From Corallium rubrum (Eukaryota; Cnidaria; Anthozoa; Scleralcyonacea; Coralliidae), in assembly GCA_964035015.1 (NCBI GenBank), contig OZ036004.1, forward strand, positions 13,835,427 through 13,899,426: 64,000 nucleotides of DNA. The letters are read 5' to 3'. A program made the translations under genes and the position numbers. This document shows positions 1-9,897 of the stretch, piece after piece. The notes under the pieces are model-generated. The model saw only the letters and a list, made by a program, of their open reading frames with translations. It made no database searches and was not told the DNA's origin. How positions within the stretch are numbered: the stretch's first letter is position 1; each line of letters opens with the position of its first letter.

Positions 1-1123
1 CTCGAATTCAAAACTACCTCCACGTCCAATACAGCTGTTAGGAGCTCTTCATACGTTAGTCTTGCATTTCCCAGGATTTTCCTTAGACACCGCTTTGCAG
101 ATCCAATCAGGCGTTCAAAGAATCCACCCCACCATGGCGCCTTAGGCAAGTTGAATGACCATTCGATTCCCTTGTTGGATAGGTGTCGGGTCACTTCTGG
201 ATTCTCGAAAAGCGTAGAGAGTTGTTTAGAAGATGACAGGAACGTTTTGGCGTTATCGGAAATCACCTTAGTATATATATAGGAATCCCACGTCTTGCGA
301 TAAATCTCCTAAAGTTACGGATAAACGCTTCGCTGGTTAAACTTGGAACAAGGTCTAAATGCACCGCTCTCGTTGAACAACACGTGTATAGTGAAATCCA
401 CGTTTTTAACGTCCCTTCTTCGTTCTCGGATGACTTGATGTATAGGGGCCCTGCGAAGTCGGCTCCTACAAAGGAAAATGGATGGGTTCTCTGTATCCTG
501 AATTCTGGAAGAGGCGGAGCTTGTTATGCCTTTGTTCGGAATCTTTTACAACGCTTGCATTCGAGAAGAATCTTTCTTACGCGCTGCCGTCCACGGATTA
601 ACCAATATCTTGTTCTGATCTCTGCTAGCGTCTCCTTGACTCCTCCATGACTCACTCATTCATGGCACTTTGTTACGATCATTTCAGTCACGGGGTGTTT
701 AGTATTCAGCAGGATCGGATCCTTCATATCCTTCGGAATAACCGCCCTTTCGATCCTTCCTCTACATCTAAGCACTCCTTGATCATCTCGAAACAATCCA
801 AACTGGTTTGACCAGGACGTGAACTTAGAATCGTGAGGTATGATTGCCTGCATTGCTTTCAACCAGAGTATTTCAGCTTCTCGTAAATCTTCAACTGAAA
901 TTTCCATGGAAGGTTGGGTTGGCTGTTTGGCTATCCTGTATTTCAAAAGTTGAGTAACCTTTACCACGGTCGCAGTTACTCTTAGAAGTTTCTGGAAGTC
1001 GTTGAATTTCGATGCATCAATGATCGCTTGGATGTTCTTCTCAGTAGTGGTACCAGCTAGTGCTGTGGTTACAGAGTTCGTGATCTTGTTGCGGCTATCC
1101 TTCTTCATTTCCTTGATTGACAC
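1..1123 (-). pseudogene. BEL/Pao integrase region, interrupted, runs off window
   Basis: The zinc-binding N-terminus (HPVTEMIVTKCHE, then a continuing HGGVKETLAEIRTRYW block) is followed by the DDE core. Asp is seen in FVGADFAGPL, Asp in KVISDNAKTF and Glu in APWWGGFFERLI. At least two in-frame stops break it: one right after KCHE (a TGA where the family expects Arg) and a TAA near 533. Function in the family is insertion of the cDNA into the host genome. A frame change separates it from the RNase H part at about 1120-1240. The frame remains open to base 1, so the C-terminal part and 3' LTR are not visible. Confidence 0.85.
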
Positions 1124-1239
1124 GGCATAGAATGATCTTCTGTTGACTCCTTTGACTCTTCATGTTCGTTCAACTGTACCAGCCATTCGGGCCCATTGAA
1201 CCAGAGGTTGCAGTCGTTCAGCTGAGATGGTAATACTCC

Positions 1240-3738
1240 TCACGATGGTATATCCGCGGGATTGCAGTTACCCGGACAGTGCCTCCAAAGCTCTGGTGGT
1301 ACGAGGGTTCTGATCTCGTTGACGCGATTTTGTACAAATTGTTTCCATTCCTTGTGCTCGTTCTTTATCCAGTACAGTGAGACTTTAGAGTCAGTCCAGC
1401 ACGATGGGTTGTCAAGTGCGAGTGTAGGTTCCAAGGCCCGTTGCACACTCGTGATTAACCTTGCAAGGATTACAGCAGATAAAAGTTCGAGTCTGGGTAT
1501 GGTCTGTCGTTCGTCAATTGGCGATACCCTTGTCTTTGATGCAACGATTCTGGCATGACTTCCACGTTGGGTTGTTATCTTCAGATAAACCACAGCCGCG
1601 TAAGCATGTGCTGATGCGTCACAAAATCCTTCCAAATGCAGAGAGAGTACTGGTTCCTCTATGTTGGCAAAATAGCATCTTGGTAAGACAAAACAATCAA
1701 TCTTCTTCATTTCGTCGACAAGCTTCTTCCATCTTTCTCGTAAGTCACCTACAAGTGGGGTGTCCCAATCTACTTGGTGTTTGCATATCTCTTGGAAAAG
1801 CATCTTCAGTTGTATGGTGACAGGTGATAGGATTCCCATGGGGTCATAAATTCGCGAAGAGGCACTTACAATATTCTTCTTCGTTGGCTCATTAGTGTTC
1901 GCGGCTTCTGTTATACTTTCGAAGTTGAAAATCAGTGAATCGTCCTCGTGGTTCCACTTAACTCCGAGAATCTTGTGTTCCTGGGCCGTAATCCCTTCTT
2001 CCGTATTTCCAAGTGTACTTTTCGTGTACGAAACATCTTCCATGACGATGGGATTACTCTCTGGATCGACCTGGGTTGTTAACTCCGCCGAGTACTCGTT
2101 TGAATGCTTGCCTTCATTGGTGACTATTTTCTTCTCATTTTCTTCAATTTTCTCCATCAGTTCACTTGAATTGGAAGCGAACTTCCGCAAGTTAAACCCT
2201 CCTTCTGCTAACCGCGACTTTGACTTGAGGTAGAACTGGTATGCGTCTTGCTCGTTACTTTCACCCGCGCTGAGATCATCTACGTACATCGATTGCTTGA
2301 GATGTTTAACGAATACTGGGTCAACTGGCTCGTATTTTTGGATATGATTATCAAGAGTGGCGTTGAGGAGAAACGGACTGGAAGAAACACCAAAGACGAC
2401 TCTCGCAAACCTTAAGACAATAATTTCTGGCACGTCCTTTGCAATATCGTCCACCCAGAAAAACCGTAAGGCATCTCTATCTTCCGGCGAAATAGAGATC
2501 ATAAGGAACGCCTTCCCGATATCGGCGACAAGTGCAATCTTGTAACTTCTGAACCTTAATAAAATGTCAAGAATGTTCTGTGATAGGGCTGGGCCAGTAT
2601 ATAAGCAGCTGTTCAAGGAAGGGCCGTTTTTCTCTGCCGATGCGTCGTACACTATTCGGAGCTTAGTAGTCTCCTTGTCCCTTCTTATCACTGCGTGATG
2701 TGGGAGATAATGCACTCTTTCTACTTCACCACTGGTAGTTGGATCAACTCGCTGGACAATTCCATTCTGGATCTGCTCCCTTATAACTTCATCGTATTCC
2801 TTAAGCGCTATAGGATCCTTCTTCAGCCTTTGGTAGAGGGTCTTGAACCTTTGTAGACTTGGACCATAGTTGTCGGGAAGCAATGGTCGTGGTTGTTTCC
2901 ATGGGAGGTTTACTTCGTATCGTCCATCCTTAAACGAGATGGTGTCTGTAAACTTGTCATAGACCGATCCCTCATTTGGGCTAATTCCTAAGCTTTCCAG
3001 TTCCCAGAACTTCTTTAGATCTTGATCAGAGCGTAGGACTTCATTGTCAATGGATGAGGTTGAACACTTCAGGACATGGGTACAAGCTAGATTTGTGTTG
3101 ACTTCACTTGCCCCTTTCACAGGACCAGATAACACAAACCCAAGCTTTGTACCTATTGCTGTTGGACCGCTCTTTGCTTTGACTACATCTCCTGTGACAA
3201 TACTCCAATATTGATCACATCCAATCAACAAATCGACATCGAACTCCAGGTCTTCCCCACAAGCGTTGGCAAGAGTAAGTCCTTGAAGGTGTGGGTAGTG
3301 CTCTTGTATGTGTCGTGTCGCCTGATTGCAGATTGGTGAGCAGATTGTTGGGACAGAATAGGCCTTCAGATTCACACATTCACCCTGTCCATTTCCATTT
3401 CCAATAGAGAGTTGCACAATGTCACAGGTCTGCAGAGTTTCCTTAGTCGAACCAAATGTTTTTATCATGAGGGACTCTGACCCGATACAAGGCAAATTCA
3501 GGTTGTTCTTGACTCTCGATGTTACATATGACTTATGACTTCCACTGTCAAGAATCAACCTAACATTCATGGTGTTGGCAGGTTCATCAGTTCTCCAAGC
3601 CCTTGCTCTTGCTGTTTGTAACAAAATGGATGTAGCTGTGTCAACATAATTGGTAGTTGTTCTTACCGTTGTCAAGTCAGGTGGTTGCTCTGGTGGTGTT
3701 CCTGTGAAGTTCCCTCCTGGCAGTAATGCTTGTGACAA
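1240..3738 (-). pseudogene. BEL/Pao pol: aspartic protease, RT and RNase H
   Basis: The 832-residue frame starts in the linker after gag. The protease active site is LILDSGSHKS (Asp about residue 64). The RT palm follows, with VADIGKAF (Asp about 406) and the catalytic YVDD box at about 485-488. The Pao-type A17 region comes next, then an RNase H-like region (LEGFCDASAHAYAAV) and the block CWTDSKVSLYWIKNEHKEWK. The frame ends in a TGA directly after NPADIPS, where the family reads on (Gly-Val-Leu-Pro-Ser follows in the same frame), so the terminal stop is a point mutation. This is the best-preserved coding stretch of the element. Confidence 0.93.
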
Positions 3739-4375
3739 TGGTGCAATTGACTGAAGGATGGGGTTGTCTGCAGTAAGTACAAGTTGGGGTATGGCCAGAC
3801 AGAAGAGTTGATTGTGTTGATGGTTTTCCCTGATATGGGTTTCTTGAATCTAGAACTTGACCTTGAGGTTTATTTGGACAAGCTCTTTCTCTTGCTTGCA
3901 CCTCTCCCTGGAGGATGGTAAGTAAGGTATCGAGCTTCCACTCATCACCTTGCATTTTTCTCGTAATAATCAGACGAAGATCTTGGGGCAATTTGTTCAT
4001 CAATATAGAAAGCATAAGATTTCCATATGAGGTGGAAGGAATTTCAAGTGATTTTAACCCTCTCACATTTGCTTCAACTTTGTCATAAAACTGCCTTATT
4101 CCTTTGATGTCATAGGTATTTTTCACTGAGGGTAAATTGAGCATGGCGTCCATATGGCTGTTAATAATTTGCTGCTTATCCCCAAACCTTTTATCCAGGA
4201 TTGCAATTGCTTCAGCATAATTTGCAGCGGTTAACTTAAGCCCAGCAACGGCTTCTGCGGCAGAACTACCCAATAAAGTGTTCAAATAATTAAATCGGTC
4301 TATGTCAGTCAGTTCAGGATTGTCATGAATGGCTGATTTGTAAGCATCCCAAAATGCTGTCCATGCTGTCCACAT
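3677..4375 (-). pseudogene. BEL/Pao gag, C-terminal part (DUF1759-like)
   Basis: The frame opens with MWTAWTAFWDAYKSAIHD and continues through the gag core (RFNYLNTLLGSSAAEAVAGL, LPQDLRLIITRKM), which is the typical capsid-like DUF1759 region of BEL elements. A single zinc-knuckle-like start, CTYCRQPHPSVNC, follows. The second and third Cys/His knuckles expected in the family are missing, and the frame ends 20 residues later while pol opens in the overlapping frame at 3738, which suggests an internal deletion around 3680-3740. In active elements this protein packages the RNA in virus-like particles. Confidence 0.85.
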
Positions 4376-4841
4376 TTCCAGTAAATTTCTTTAAATTTAA
4401 CTTTGGTAAACGTACCTTTGCTCTTGCTGAAGCCGAGGCTGAAGCTCCCTCACCGCCACTGTTACCAGAAGACCTTGGTTCTGTCGGACTCATTGTTCGA
4501 GGTAATGGTTGATTTGGTGGCTCATTCGCTCTTTTTAAAACTGCTTCAATTTGGACAATCATTCTCGTCGCTTCTTCATGTACAATATCTGCTTGTTTAA
4601 TCTCTTCTTCGATCTCATCTTCTCTTACTAGCCCTAGGATACAGTCATTCTTTTCTCTCAGGATTTCCAGTTTTTCTTTCAATGTAATTTTCTGTTGTGT
4701 CAGTGTTGCAATCGTAGTCGTATCGCTAACAATAACATCGTTAGATTGATTTAAAATCTCGGTTGCAGCAGCCATAGTTCTCCGTAGTGATGTACGATGA
4801 GCTTCACGAATTTTCTTTCTTTTACTCACTTCTTTCGACAT
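4323..4841 (-). pseudogene. BEL/Pao gag, N-terminal part
   Basis: The 172-residue frame begins with a basic stretch (KRKKIREAHRTSLRRT) and a predicted coiled-coil region (TLTQQKITLKEKLEILREKN), then a Ser/Ala-rich linker and the conserved entry to the capsid region, RLPKLNLKKFTGN. At that point the reading frame passes to the next segment. The local sequence contains the 9-base direct repeat atgctgtcc twice at 4352-4369, so slippage or a small deletion probably caused the frame change. The start at 4841 lies 160 bases inside the LTR, as expected for gag. Confidence 0.8.
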
Positions 4842-4984
4842 ACGTTGGCAGCTTTACTCACGGTTTGGTGGAATCACGAATAGTTCGCTATGAATGTCAC
4901 TTGTCTCTCAGTTCGGAGGGTTGCAATTCGTTTGGTTTCGCTAGTTGGCTCACAATTATTTTTAATTACTAGCTTTTCCAGTTA

Positions 4985-5001
4985 TCCGATTCGAAGGACC
5001 A
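4985..5001 (-). promoter_or_regulatory. Candidate primer-binding site of the BEL element
   Basis: Read on the minus strand, the bases directly following the LTR end (...CCAACA) are TGGTCCTTCGAATCGG. A TGGTCC(T/A)TCGA-type sequence next to the 5' LTR is a pattern I associate with BEL/Pao elements. Its position immediately beside the LTR terminus is the main support; which tRNA would prime is not decided here. Confidence 0.5.
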
Positions 5002-5182
5002 TGTTGGGTATTAGTCATCAAGACTGCTTCATTTTCCTCTTTATTCACAACAATATAACCACACAAAACACAAGGTCCTACACATGCATGGTTTTTAAAA
5101 CATGACAATCGAGGGGTTCGTTACGTGTTCAAGGGGCCTTCCACGCGCGTCCCACGCAGTCTAATGACATAAATTCCTTACA
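5002..5182 (-). repeat. 5' LTR of the BEL element
   Basis: The 181-bp segment has TG...CA ends on the element strand (TGTAAGGAATTT ... TACCCAACA), a polyadenylation hexamer (AATAAA on the minus strand, 5040-5045), a primer-binding-like site on its inner edge, and gypsy-A coding sequence directly on its outer edge. The partner LTR is outside the window, so the boundaries rest on termini and context only. The next five bases, ccatc (5183-5187), are the predicted target duplication. Confidence 0.6.
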
Positions 5183-5660
5183 CCATCAACTGGAGTTGGA
5201 TCCTGCTTCGCGACATCTCACCACTTTCAACACCCCCTGGGGCTTAAAGAGATACACGCGCCTTAGTTTTGGTACAGTTATCGCACAAGAAGTATTTCAC
5301 GAAGAGATTCAGAAAACAGTTGCAGGGATCCCTGGAGTCAGAAATATATCAGACGACATAATTGTTTATGGGAAGACGAAGGATGAACATGATCAAGCCC
5401 TTCAGCATACCCTTGAAAGATTGAAAGAGAATGGCCTGACCTTAAACCAAAATAAATGTCTATTTGATCAATCAGAAATTGATTTCTTTGGATATGTGTT
5501 CTCTGCCAAGGGTTATCCCCAGACCCAACCAAAGTGGAAGCTCTAAGAAAAGCTGAGATACCTACTAATGCAGCAGAAGTACGCTCATTTCTTGGGATGG
5601 CGAATTACTCGGCACGGTTTATCAAGAACTTTGCTACTTTAGTTGCACCGTTGCGAAATT
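5183..5660 (+). pseudogene. Gypsy-A reverse transcriptase fragment
   Basis: Coding resumes in the middle of the RT palm with HQLELDPASRHLTTFNTPWG, then GLKRYTRLSFG and the catalytic box in the form SDDII (the usual Tyr-x-Asp-Asp position reads Ile-Ser-Asp-Asp, as in many gypsy relatives). The first frame stops at 5546 after FSAKGYPQ; the expected continuation (PDPTKVEALRKAEIP, then RSFLGMANYSARFIKNFATL) is read in the next frame. A further frame change occurs near 5660. The N-terminal third of RT is missing because of the BEL insertion. Confidence 0.88.
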
Positions 5661-6362
5661 AACGAAGAAAGATACTAAATGGGAGTGGACCGAGTTAGAA
5701 CAGAAGGCCTTTAATGTCATCACACATCACCTGACAGATAATTCAGTCATGGCTTATTACCAGACAGATCAAGCTGCAGAACTAATCGACGCCAGTCCAG
5801 TGGGTCTAGGAGCTATACTCGCTCAAGAAAAAGATGGAGAATTCAGACCCGTTTAGCAGAGCTCTTACCCCAGTGGAGAGGAAATACAGTCAAACCGAAA
5901 GCGAAGCCTTAGCAATCCGGTGGGCATGCGAAAGATTACGGATGTACCTAGCTGGATCACATTTTAAGATTGTAACCGACCATAAACCACTGAAGTACAT
6001 TTTTAACAATCCGCCAAGCAAGCTAACTAAGAGAATCGAGAGATGGAATATGTACCTACAAGAGTTCGACTTTGTGGTAGAATACAGACCGGGCAAGACT
6101 AACCCAGCAGATTACATGTCAAGACACCCATGCAAGGAAGGAAACAACGATCAAGCCAACAAGACAGAAAGAGTAGTAAAGCAGATTACTGTCAACAGTA
6201 TACCAAGGGAAATGACACTGCAAGAGATCAAAAAAGCTACAGAGGAAGACAGTACCATTAGCGAAATGAAGGATATCATCCAAAGTGACAATAGAGAAGC
6301 TAGATTCAATGGAAAAGATTTGAAACCTTATAAAGCTGTTCACCCAGAATTATCAGTGGTAG
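5661..6362 (+). pseudogene. Gypsy-A RNase H region
   Basis: The connection and RNase H blocks are recognisable: IDASPVGLGAILAQEKDGEF, then after a frame change near 5830 SRALTPVERKYSQTESEALA, FKIVTDHKPLKYIF and YRPGKTNPADYMSRHPC. The Asp of IDASP, Glu of SEALA and Asp of TDHKPL are the visible RNase H catalytic residues. In the family this domain removes the RNA strand of the hybrid during cDNA synthesis. The frame continues to about 6433 but has already left the coding frame at about 6380. Confidence 0.85.
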
Positions 6363-7220
6363 ATGGGCTACTACTCGTATTGTGGGCAAACACGTATTGT
6401 CATTCCCACGACACTCCAAAAAAAAGTTATTAAACTAAGTCACGAAGGACACCAAGGAATAGTAAAGACTAAGCAATTGTTACGACAAATGGTTTGGTTC
6501 CCTGGAATGGATCGAATGGTTGAGAAAGAAGAAGTTAGGAAATGCCTACCTTGTCAGGCAGCTACGCCATAGAAACATGTAGAACCTCTACAGATGACAG
6601 AACTACCTGAAGAACCCTGGCAGAATATATCAGTTGACTTCTGTGGACCATACCCCACCGGTGAGTACTGCTTAGTAATGGTGGACGACTATTCAAGATA
6701 CCCGATCGTAGAAATAATACATAGCACATCTGCTGCAGCTGTAATCCCAAAAATTGATCAAGTATTCGTCATGTTTGGAATTGTAAAAACGTGCAAAACA
6801 GACAATGGGCCACCATTCCAAAGTTAGGAGTTTGCCACTTATGCGGAAGAGCAGGGTTTCAAACACAGAAAAGTTACACCGTTGCACCCAGCAGCAAATG
6901 GAGAAGCTGAGAGGTTTGTAAAAACTTTACAGAAGCACGTACGAACAGCAACAACAGAGAAGAAGAACTGGAAGAAAACAATGCCAGCATTTCTTCGAAT
7001 GTACCGTTCTACCCCACATGCAAGTACAGGACAAAGCCCATATTCAATGATGTTTGGAGGACGAGAAATGAAAGGCAAGATACCACAGCTATTAAAAAAC
7101 CAACAGATGACAACCGTGATATACGATCTAGAGATGCAGAGTCAGTCGAAAAGTAAAATGAAGAGATACGCCGATTTACGCACACATGCAAAGAAGTCCA
7201 CTATCCTGAAGGCAACATGA
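6363..7220 (+). pseudogene. Gypsy-A integrase
   Basis: The zinc-binding module is visible (His-x3-His in LSHEGHQG, Cys-x2-Cys in KCLPCQA), then the DDE core with Asp in SVDFCGPYP, Asp in KTDNGPPFQS and Glu in NGEAERFVK. Two in-frame stops interrupt it (TAG at 6570 before KHVEPL, and TAG at 6825 after PPFQS). The region downstream ending in RSTPHASTGQSPYSMMFGGR is typical of gypsy integrases. The pieces are three frames that together cover the whole domain, so the copy is complete in extent but inactive. Confidence 0.87.
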
Positions 7221-7841
7221 TACTTGTTAGGCAAGAAAAACGGAATAAGCTTTGTTCCCCATTTGAAGATATGCCATATATTGTACGACAGAAAAAAGAT
7301 TCCATGATTACTCAAGAATGTGGATGAAGAGAAGTGACAAGGAACTCATCTCATTTCAAAAAACTACCAAGTGATATCGGGAGCGATGATGCACCCATGG
7401 TGGTCATGGCAGAGGAAAGGGAACAAGAAAGTCAAGACGACTAGTCACAAAGAAACTCAAAGATAACTTCAGAAGAGAGCAGAAATCAGAGAGAGGGAGG
7501 TGAACAGAGGCGAATTAAGGGTTGAGGCCCCTGGCTGTATTTCTGATTGGACCCCCCAGGCCCCTTCTTGCACTGCACGTAGGGGCCTGGGGCATTTTTT
7601 TTAATAAGACCTCAGCGGCCCCGGGCCTCCCTAGGATCCGTGAGGCCGCGGGTCCCTGGCTGTAGCCCAGTCATCCCCCCCCCCCCCTTAATCCGCCACT
7701 GGAGGTGAAGAGAAACAACTACTACAACCCAGGGAAAATCAAAGCGCAGAAGAAATGGCTGTAGGTGAAGAAAGCACCAGAAGATATCCAACTAGAACAC
7801 GTCAGAAGCCTGCACACTTAAAAGACTTTGTAAGTGGCTGA
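7221..7841 (+). pseudogene. Gypsy-A pol C-terminal tail, split by a MITE
   Basis: Decayed coding sequence continues (YPEGNMILVRQEKRNKL) and ends in a basic stretch RRYPTRTRQKPAHLKDFVSG with a stop at 7839-7841. This is like the proline/arginine-rich pol end of gypsy-B and gypsy-D. The hAT MITE at 7505-7701 interrupts it. No catalytic motif is expected here; the family uses this tail in integrase targeting. Confidence 0.6.
7505..7701. mobile_element. Non-autonomous hAT MITE with 8-bp target duplication
   Basis: The 197-bp element has terminal inverted repeats CAGAGGCGAATTAAGGG and CAGTGGCGGATTAAGGGGGG (right end reversed). It is flanked by perfect 8-bp direct repeats gaggtgaa at 7497-7504 and 7702-7709. 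CAGTGGCGGAT-type ends and 8-bp duplications are typical of hAT transposons. The interior is GC-rich with a repeated GGCCCCTGGCTG-like motif and a C-run, with no coding capacity. It sits within the tail of gypsy-A, so it is younger than that element. Confidence 0.85.
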
Positions 7842-7967
7842 GAAAGAGACATAAGAAGTTTCAAACCTAATTAACACTTATATACTTTATATTGTTATGT
7901 ACGTATGTTCATAAATTAACTCTAAAAAAATGAACAGATTGGATTATTCCATAAAGAAAGGGAGAGA

Positions 7968-8091
7968 TGTAGTGTCCAGACCTCCTCGGGGACTGTGTAT
8001 ATATAGGGCATGATGAGAACGTGTTAGTTTATTATCGGAATAAAGGATTGAGTATTGTATAATTATTAGGGCGTAGCAGGTCCATATTACA
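7968..8091 (+). repeat. 3' LTR of gypsy-A
   Basis: Directly after the purine tract aaagaaagggagaga, the 124-bp segment starts TGTAGTGTCC and ends ATATTACA. It contains a TATA-like tatatata (about 7999) and an AATAAA (about 8040). TG...CA ends, a preceding polypurine tract and the pol stop upstream define it. The 5' partner is outside the window. Confidence 0.7.
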
Positions 8092-8257
8092 ATCTTCAGC
8101 CAGATAAGAACGTTTGTTGTTTTTTGAGATTCTATAAAGGATGTCGTTAAGTTTATCTAAAAAAGTCACAAAATTTTGATTAGGAGGACGATATACCGAT
8201 CCTACTATTACATTTTTCCCAAAGGGAATGCTAATTTCGGCAAAAAGTGATTTCGAG
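8092..8257 (-). pseudogene. LINE APE-endonuclease fragment
   Basis: Read on the minus strand, an open stretch encodes SLFAEISIPFGKNVIVGS, VYRPPNQNFVTFLDKLND and then KRSYLA. The YRPPN block and the following Leu-Ala (where GDFN would follow) are characteristic of the apurinic endonuclease domain of CR1/L2/RTE-type LINEs. The reading is cut at 8091 by the gypsy-A LTR just before the expected GDFN catalytic motif, and at 8257 by the fold-back element. Confidence 0.75.
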
Positions 8258-9811
8258 GAGCCTGCTCGCAGGCTCTCAGGGAGGCGAGGCCTAGCCTGGT
8301 ACCCTAACCACCAATCTCATTCTCGCGTCATCAGGGCTAAATCCGCTTATATGACGATTGGAGTTTTACCACTGACCTATATATATAACTGGACTGCGGG
8401 TGCTGGCTAAAAATGTGTCCCCATTTTCACTTTCAAAATGGCGGCATTTATGGGTCCTTCTGCTAATGGTAGCGACCACTGACATGTACTTATCGTAGGA
8501 AAAAAGAATATTTATGTAAACACAAAGCGATTTTCTTACTTTATTCTAATAAATCATTCCTATGCGAGGGCTTCCCCAGAGGTGAATAAAATCGTCTGGC
8601 GTTAGCCAGAATAAAATACTACACACCAATTCGGACAGGAAAGAGTTAGAGACATAGTTTATAAATTGTTCCTGTCCGAGGGCTTCCCCAGAGGTGAATA
8701 AAATCGTCTGGCGTTAGCCAGAATAAAATACTACACACCAATTCGGACAGGAAAGAGTTAGAGACATAGTTAAAAATTGTTCCTGTGAAGGCTTCCCATG
8801 AAAGACGTGAATAAAATCGTCTGGCGTTAGCCAGAACAAAATACTAAAGAGTAAAAACCAATAAATTCGGACAAGAAAGAGTTAATGCATGCAGGTTGGT
8901 CATTGTTAATTTCTTGTGGAACGACTCAAGAGGCCTGCTGGATTATTTGTCTGACCAAATACTAGGAATATCGCCTCTCATGTAAACAGCCCCTAAGAAG
9001 AACTCGGCACGCGTCGCTTCTTTACGATTTTCTCGTGATCTTCAGCGGTTCTTTATAGAGCTGGCGACTTCATAAAACGAAATGTTTGTAGATTTCCATG
9101 ACCATGTGTGTTGACAGTCTTGTTTATAAGTTCGTGCGGTACCACCGGCCGGCACGTCTTTAATTCAGACTGCTAGAAAGCTACAACAGTAATTGTCTAG
9201 GATTATTATTATTGTGGTTCAGAACTACAATAAGACTCTTCTCATGAAAACATCCCGGGCCGCTCAGCAACAAAGATAAATATTAAATATACATGAAAAA
9301 CCACCGACTGAATATTTTGTTTACACAAACTCGAGACCAGGACGATATTATGCTGACTTGGCAAAAATTCGACAAAGTTTGCCTAATCCGTCTACTCCGA
9401 ACGTTTTCTCAAGAAATAATCCACTGTAGGAGTTAAAAAATATATTGGCAGAAAGATAATTCATCTGGCTACAACATACGTACAGTTTATCTGACCAAAT
9501 AGCTTAGTTCTCTTAAAAAAAGCGAAATACCTAACATGTCCAACACGCCAACTAGAGATCTTAGGTATCGGTCAGCGACCTTCACCATAAGCAAAAGGAC
9601 CCATAAATGCCGCCATTTTAAAAGTGAAAATGGGGACACTTTCCTAACTCAAAGGTAATAGGAGCACGCAGTCCAGTTATATATATAGGTCAGTGAGTTT
9701 TACTCATAGCCACTAAAAACGCGCGAAATTTCAACCAATAGGAAAGCAGAAGTCTTTAGTGGTTACCCAGGCTAGGCGCGGCCGAGCTCCCAGAGAGCCT
9801 GCTCGCAGGCT
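8258..9811. mobile_element. Fold-back (MULE-like) non-autonomous element
   Basis: The ends are inverted copies: GAGCCTGCTCGCAGGCTCTC with an AGGCCTAGCC block on the left, and the same in reverse on the right. Inner inverted blocks (for example cccataaatgccgccatttt against its reverse near 8440 and 9600, and the tatatataactggactgcg block) extend the arms to about 230 bp. The terminal 16 bases are themselves palindromic. No transposase is seen and no clean target duplication is visible. The interior holds three copies of a 111-bp repeat. Confidence 0.7.
8551..8884 (+). repeat. 111-bp tandem repeat, three copies
   Basis: Three head-to-tail copies start near 8551, 8662 and 8773. The shared core is tgaataaaatcgtctggcgt followed by tagccagaa. 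Each unit is bracketed by short inverted ends (aaattgttcctgtccg ... cggacaggaaagagtt) and contains a small ctggcgttagccag hairpin. Copy 3 has an insertion and has diverged. Two further copies of the same unit are at 26829-27039 in another element. Confidence 0.85.
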
Positions 9812-9897
9812 AATTCAATCAAGTGTGACCACGATCGGCAACCGGTCCATCGGAAAGAGTTCATTTTCTTGAAATATATTATATATCAGCAGAAGTC

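Larger units (their letters stand above)
1..5182 (-). mobile_element. BEL/Pao LTR retrotransposon, 3' end beyond the window
   Basis: Reading right to left, the element shows a 5' LTR (5002-5182), a primer-binding-like site, gag (two overlapping frames), an aspartic protease, reverse transcriptase, RNase H and an integrase core that runs off base 1. The domain order gag-PR-RT-RH-IN and the Pao-type sequence blocks (for example SMYVDDLSAGE in RT and APWWGGFFERLI in integrase) identify the BEL/Pao superfamily. It is dead: gag and pol change frame and carry stops. Its right edge lies inside the RT domain of gypsy-A, with gypsy coding resuming at 5183. The left edge, the 3' LTR and the other half of gypsy-A must lie to the left of this window. 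Confidence 0.9.
5183..8091 (+). mobile_element. Ty3/gypsy retrotransposon A, 3' part
   Basis: The segment carries RT, RNase H, integrase, a pol tail, a polypurine tract (7957-7967) and a 3' LTR (7968-8091). The 5' part (LTR, gag, protease, start of RT) is cut off by the BEL insertion at 5182 and should resume beyond the left edge of the window. The pol frame is broken by several frame changes and at least two in-frame stops, and the tail contains a hAT MITE. The 3' LTR abuts a LINE endonuclease fragment, so gypsy-A was inserted into a LINE. Confidence 0.9.
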
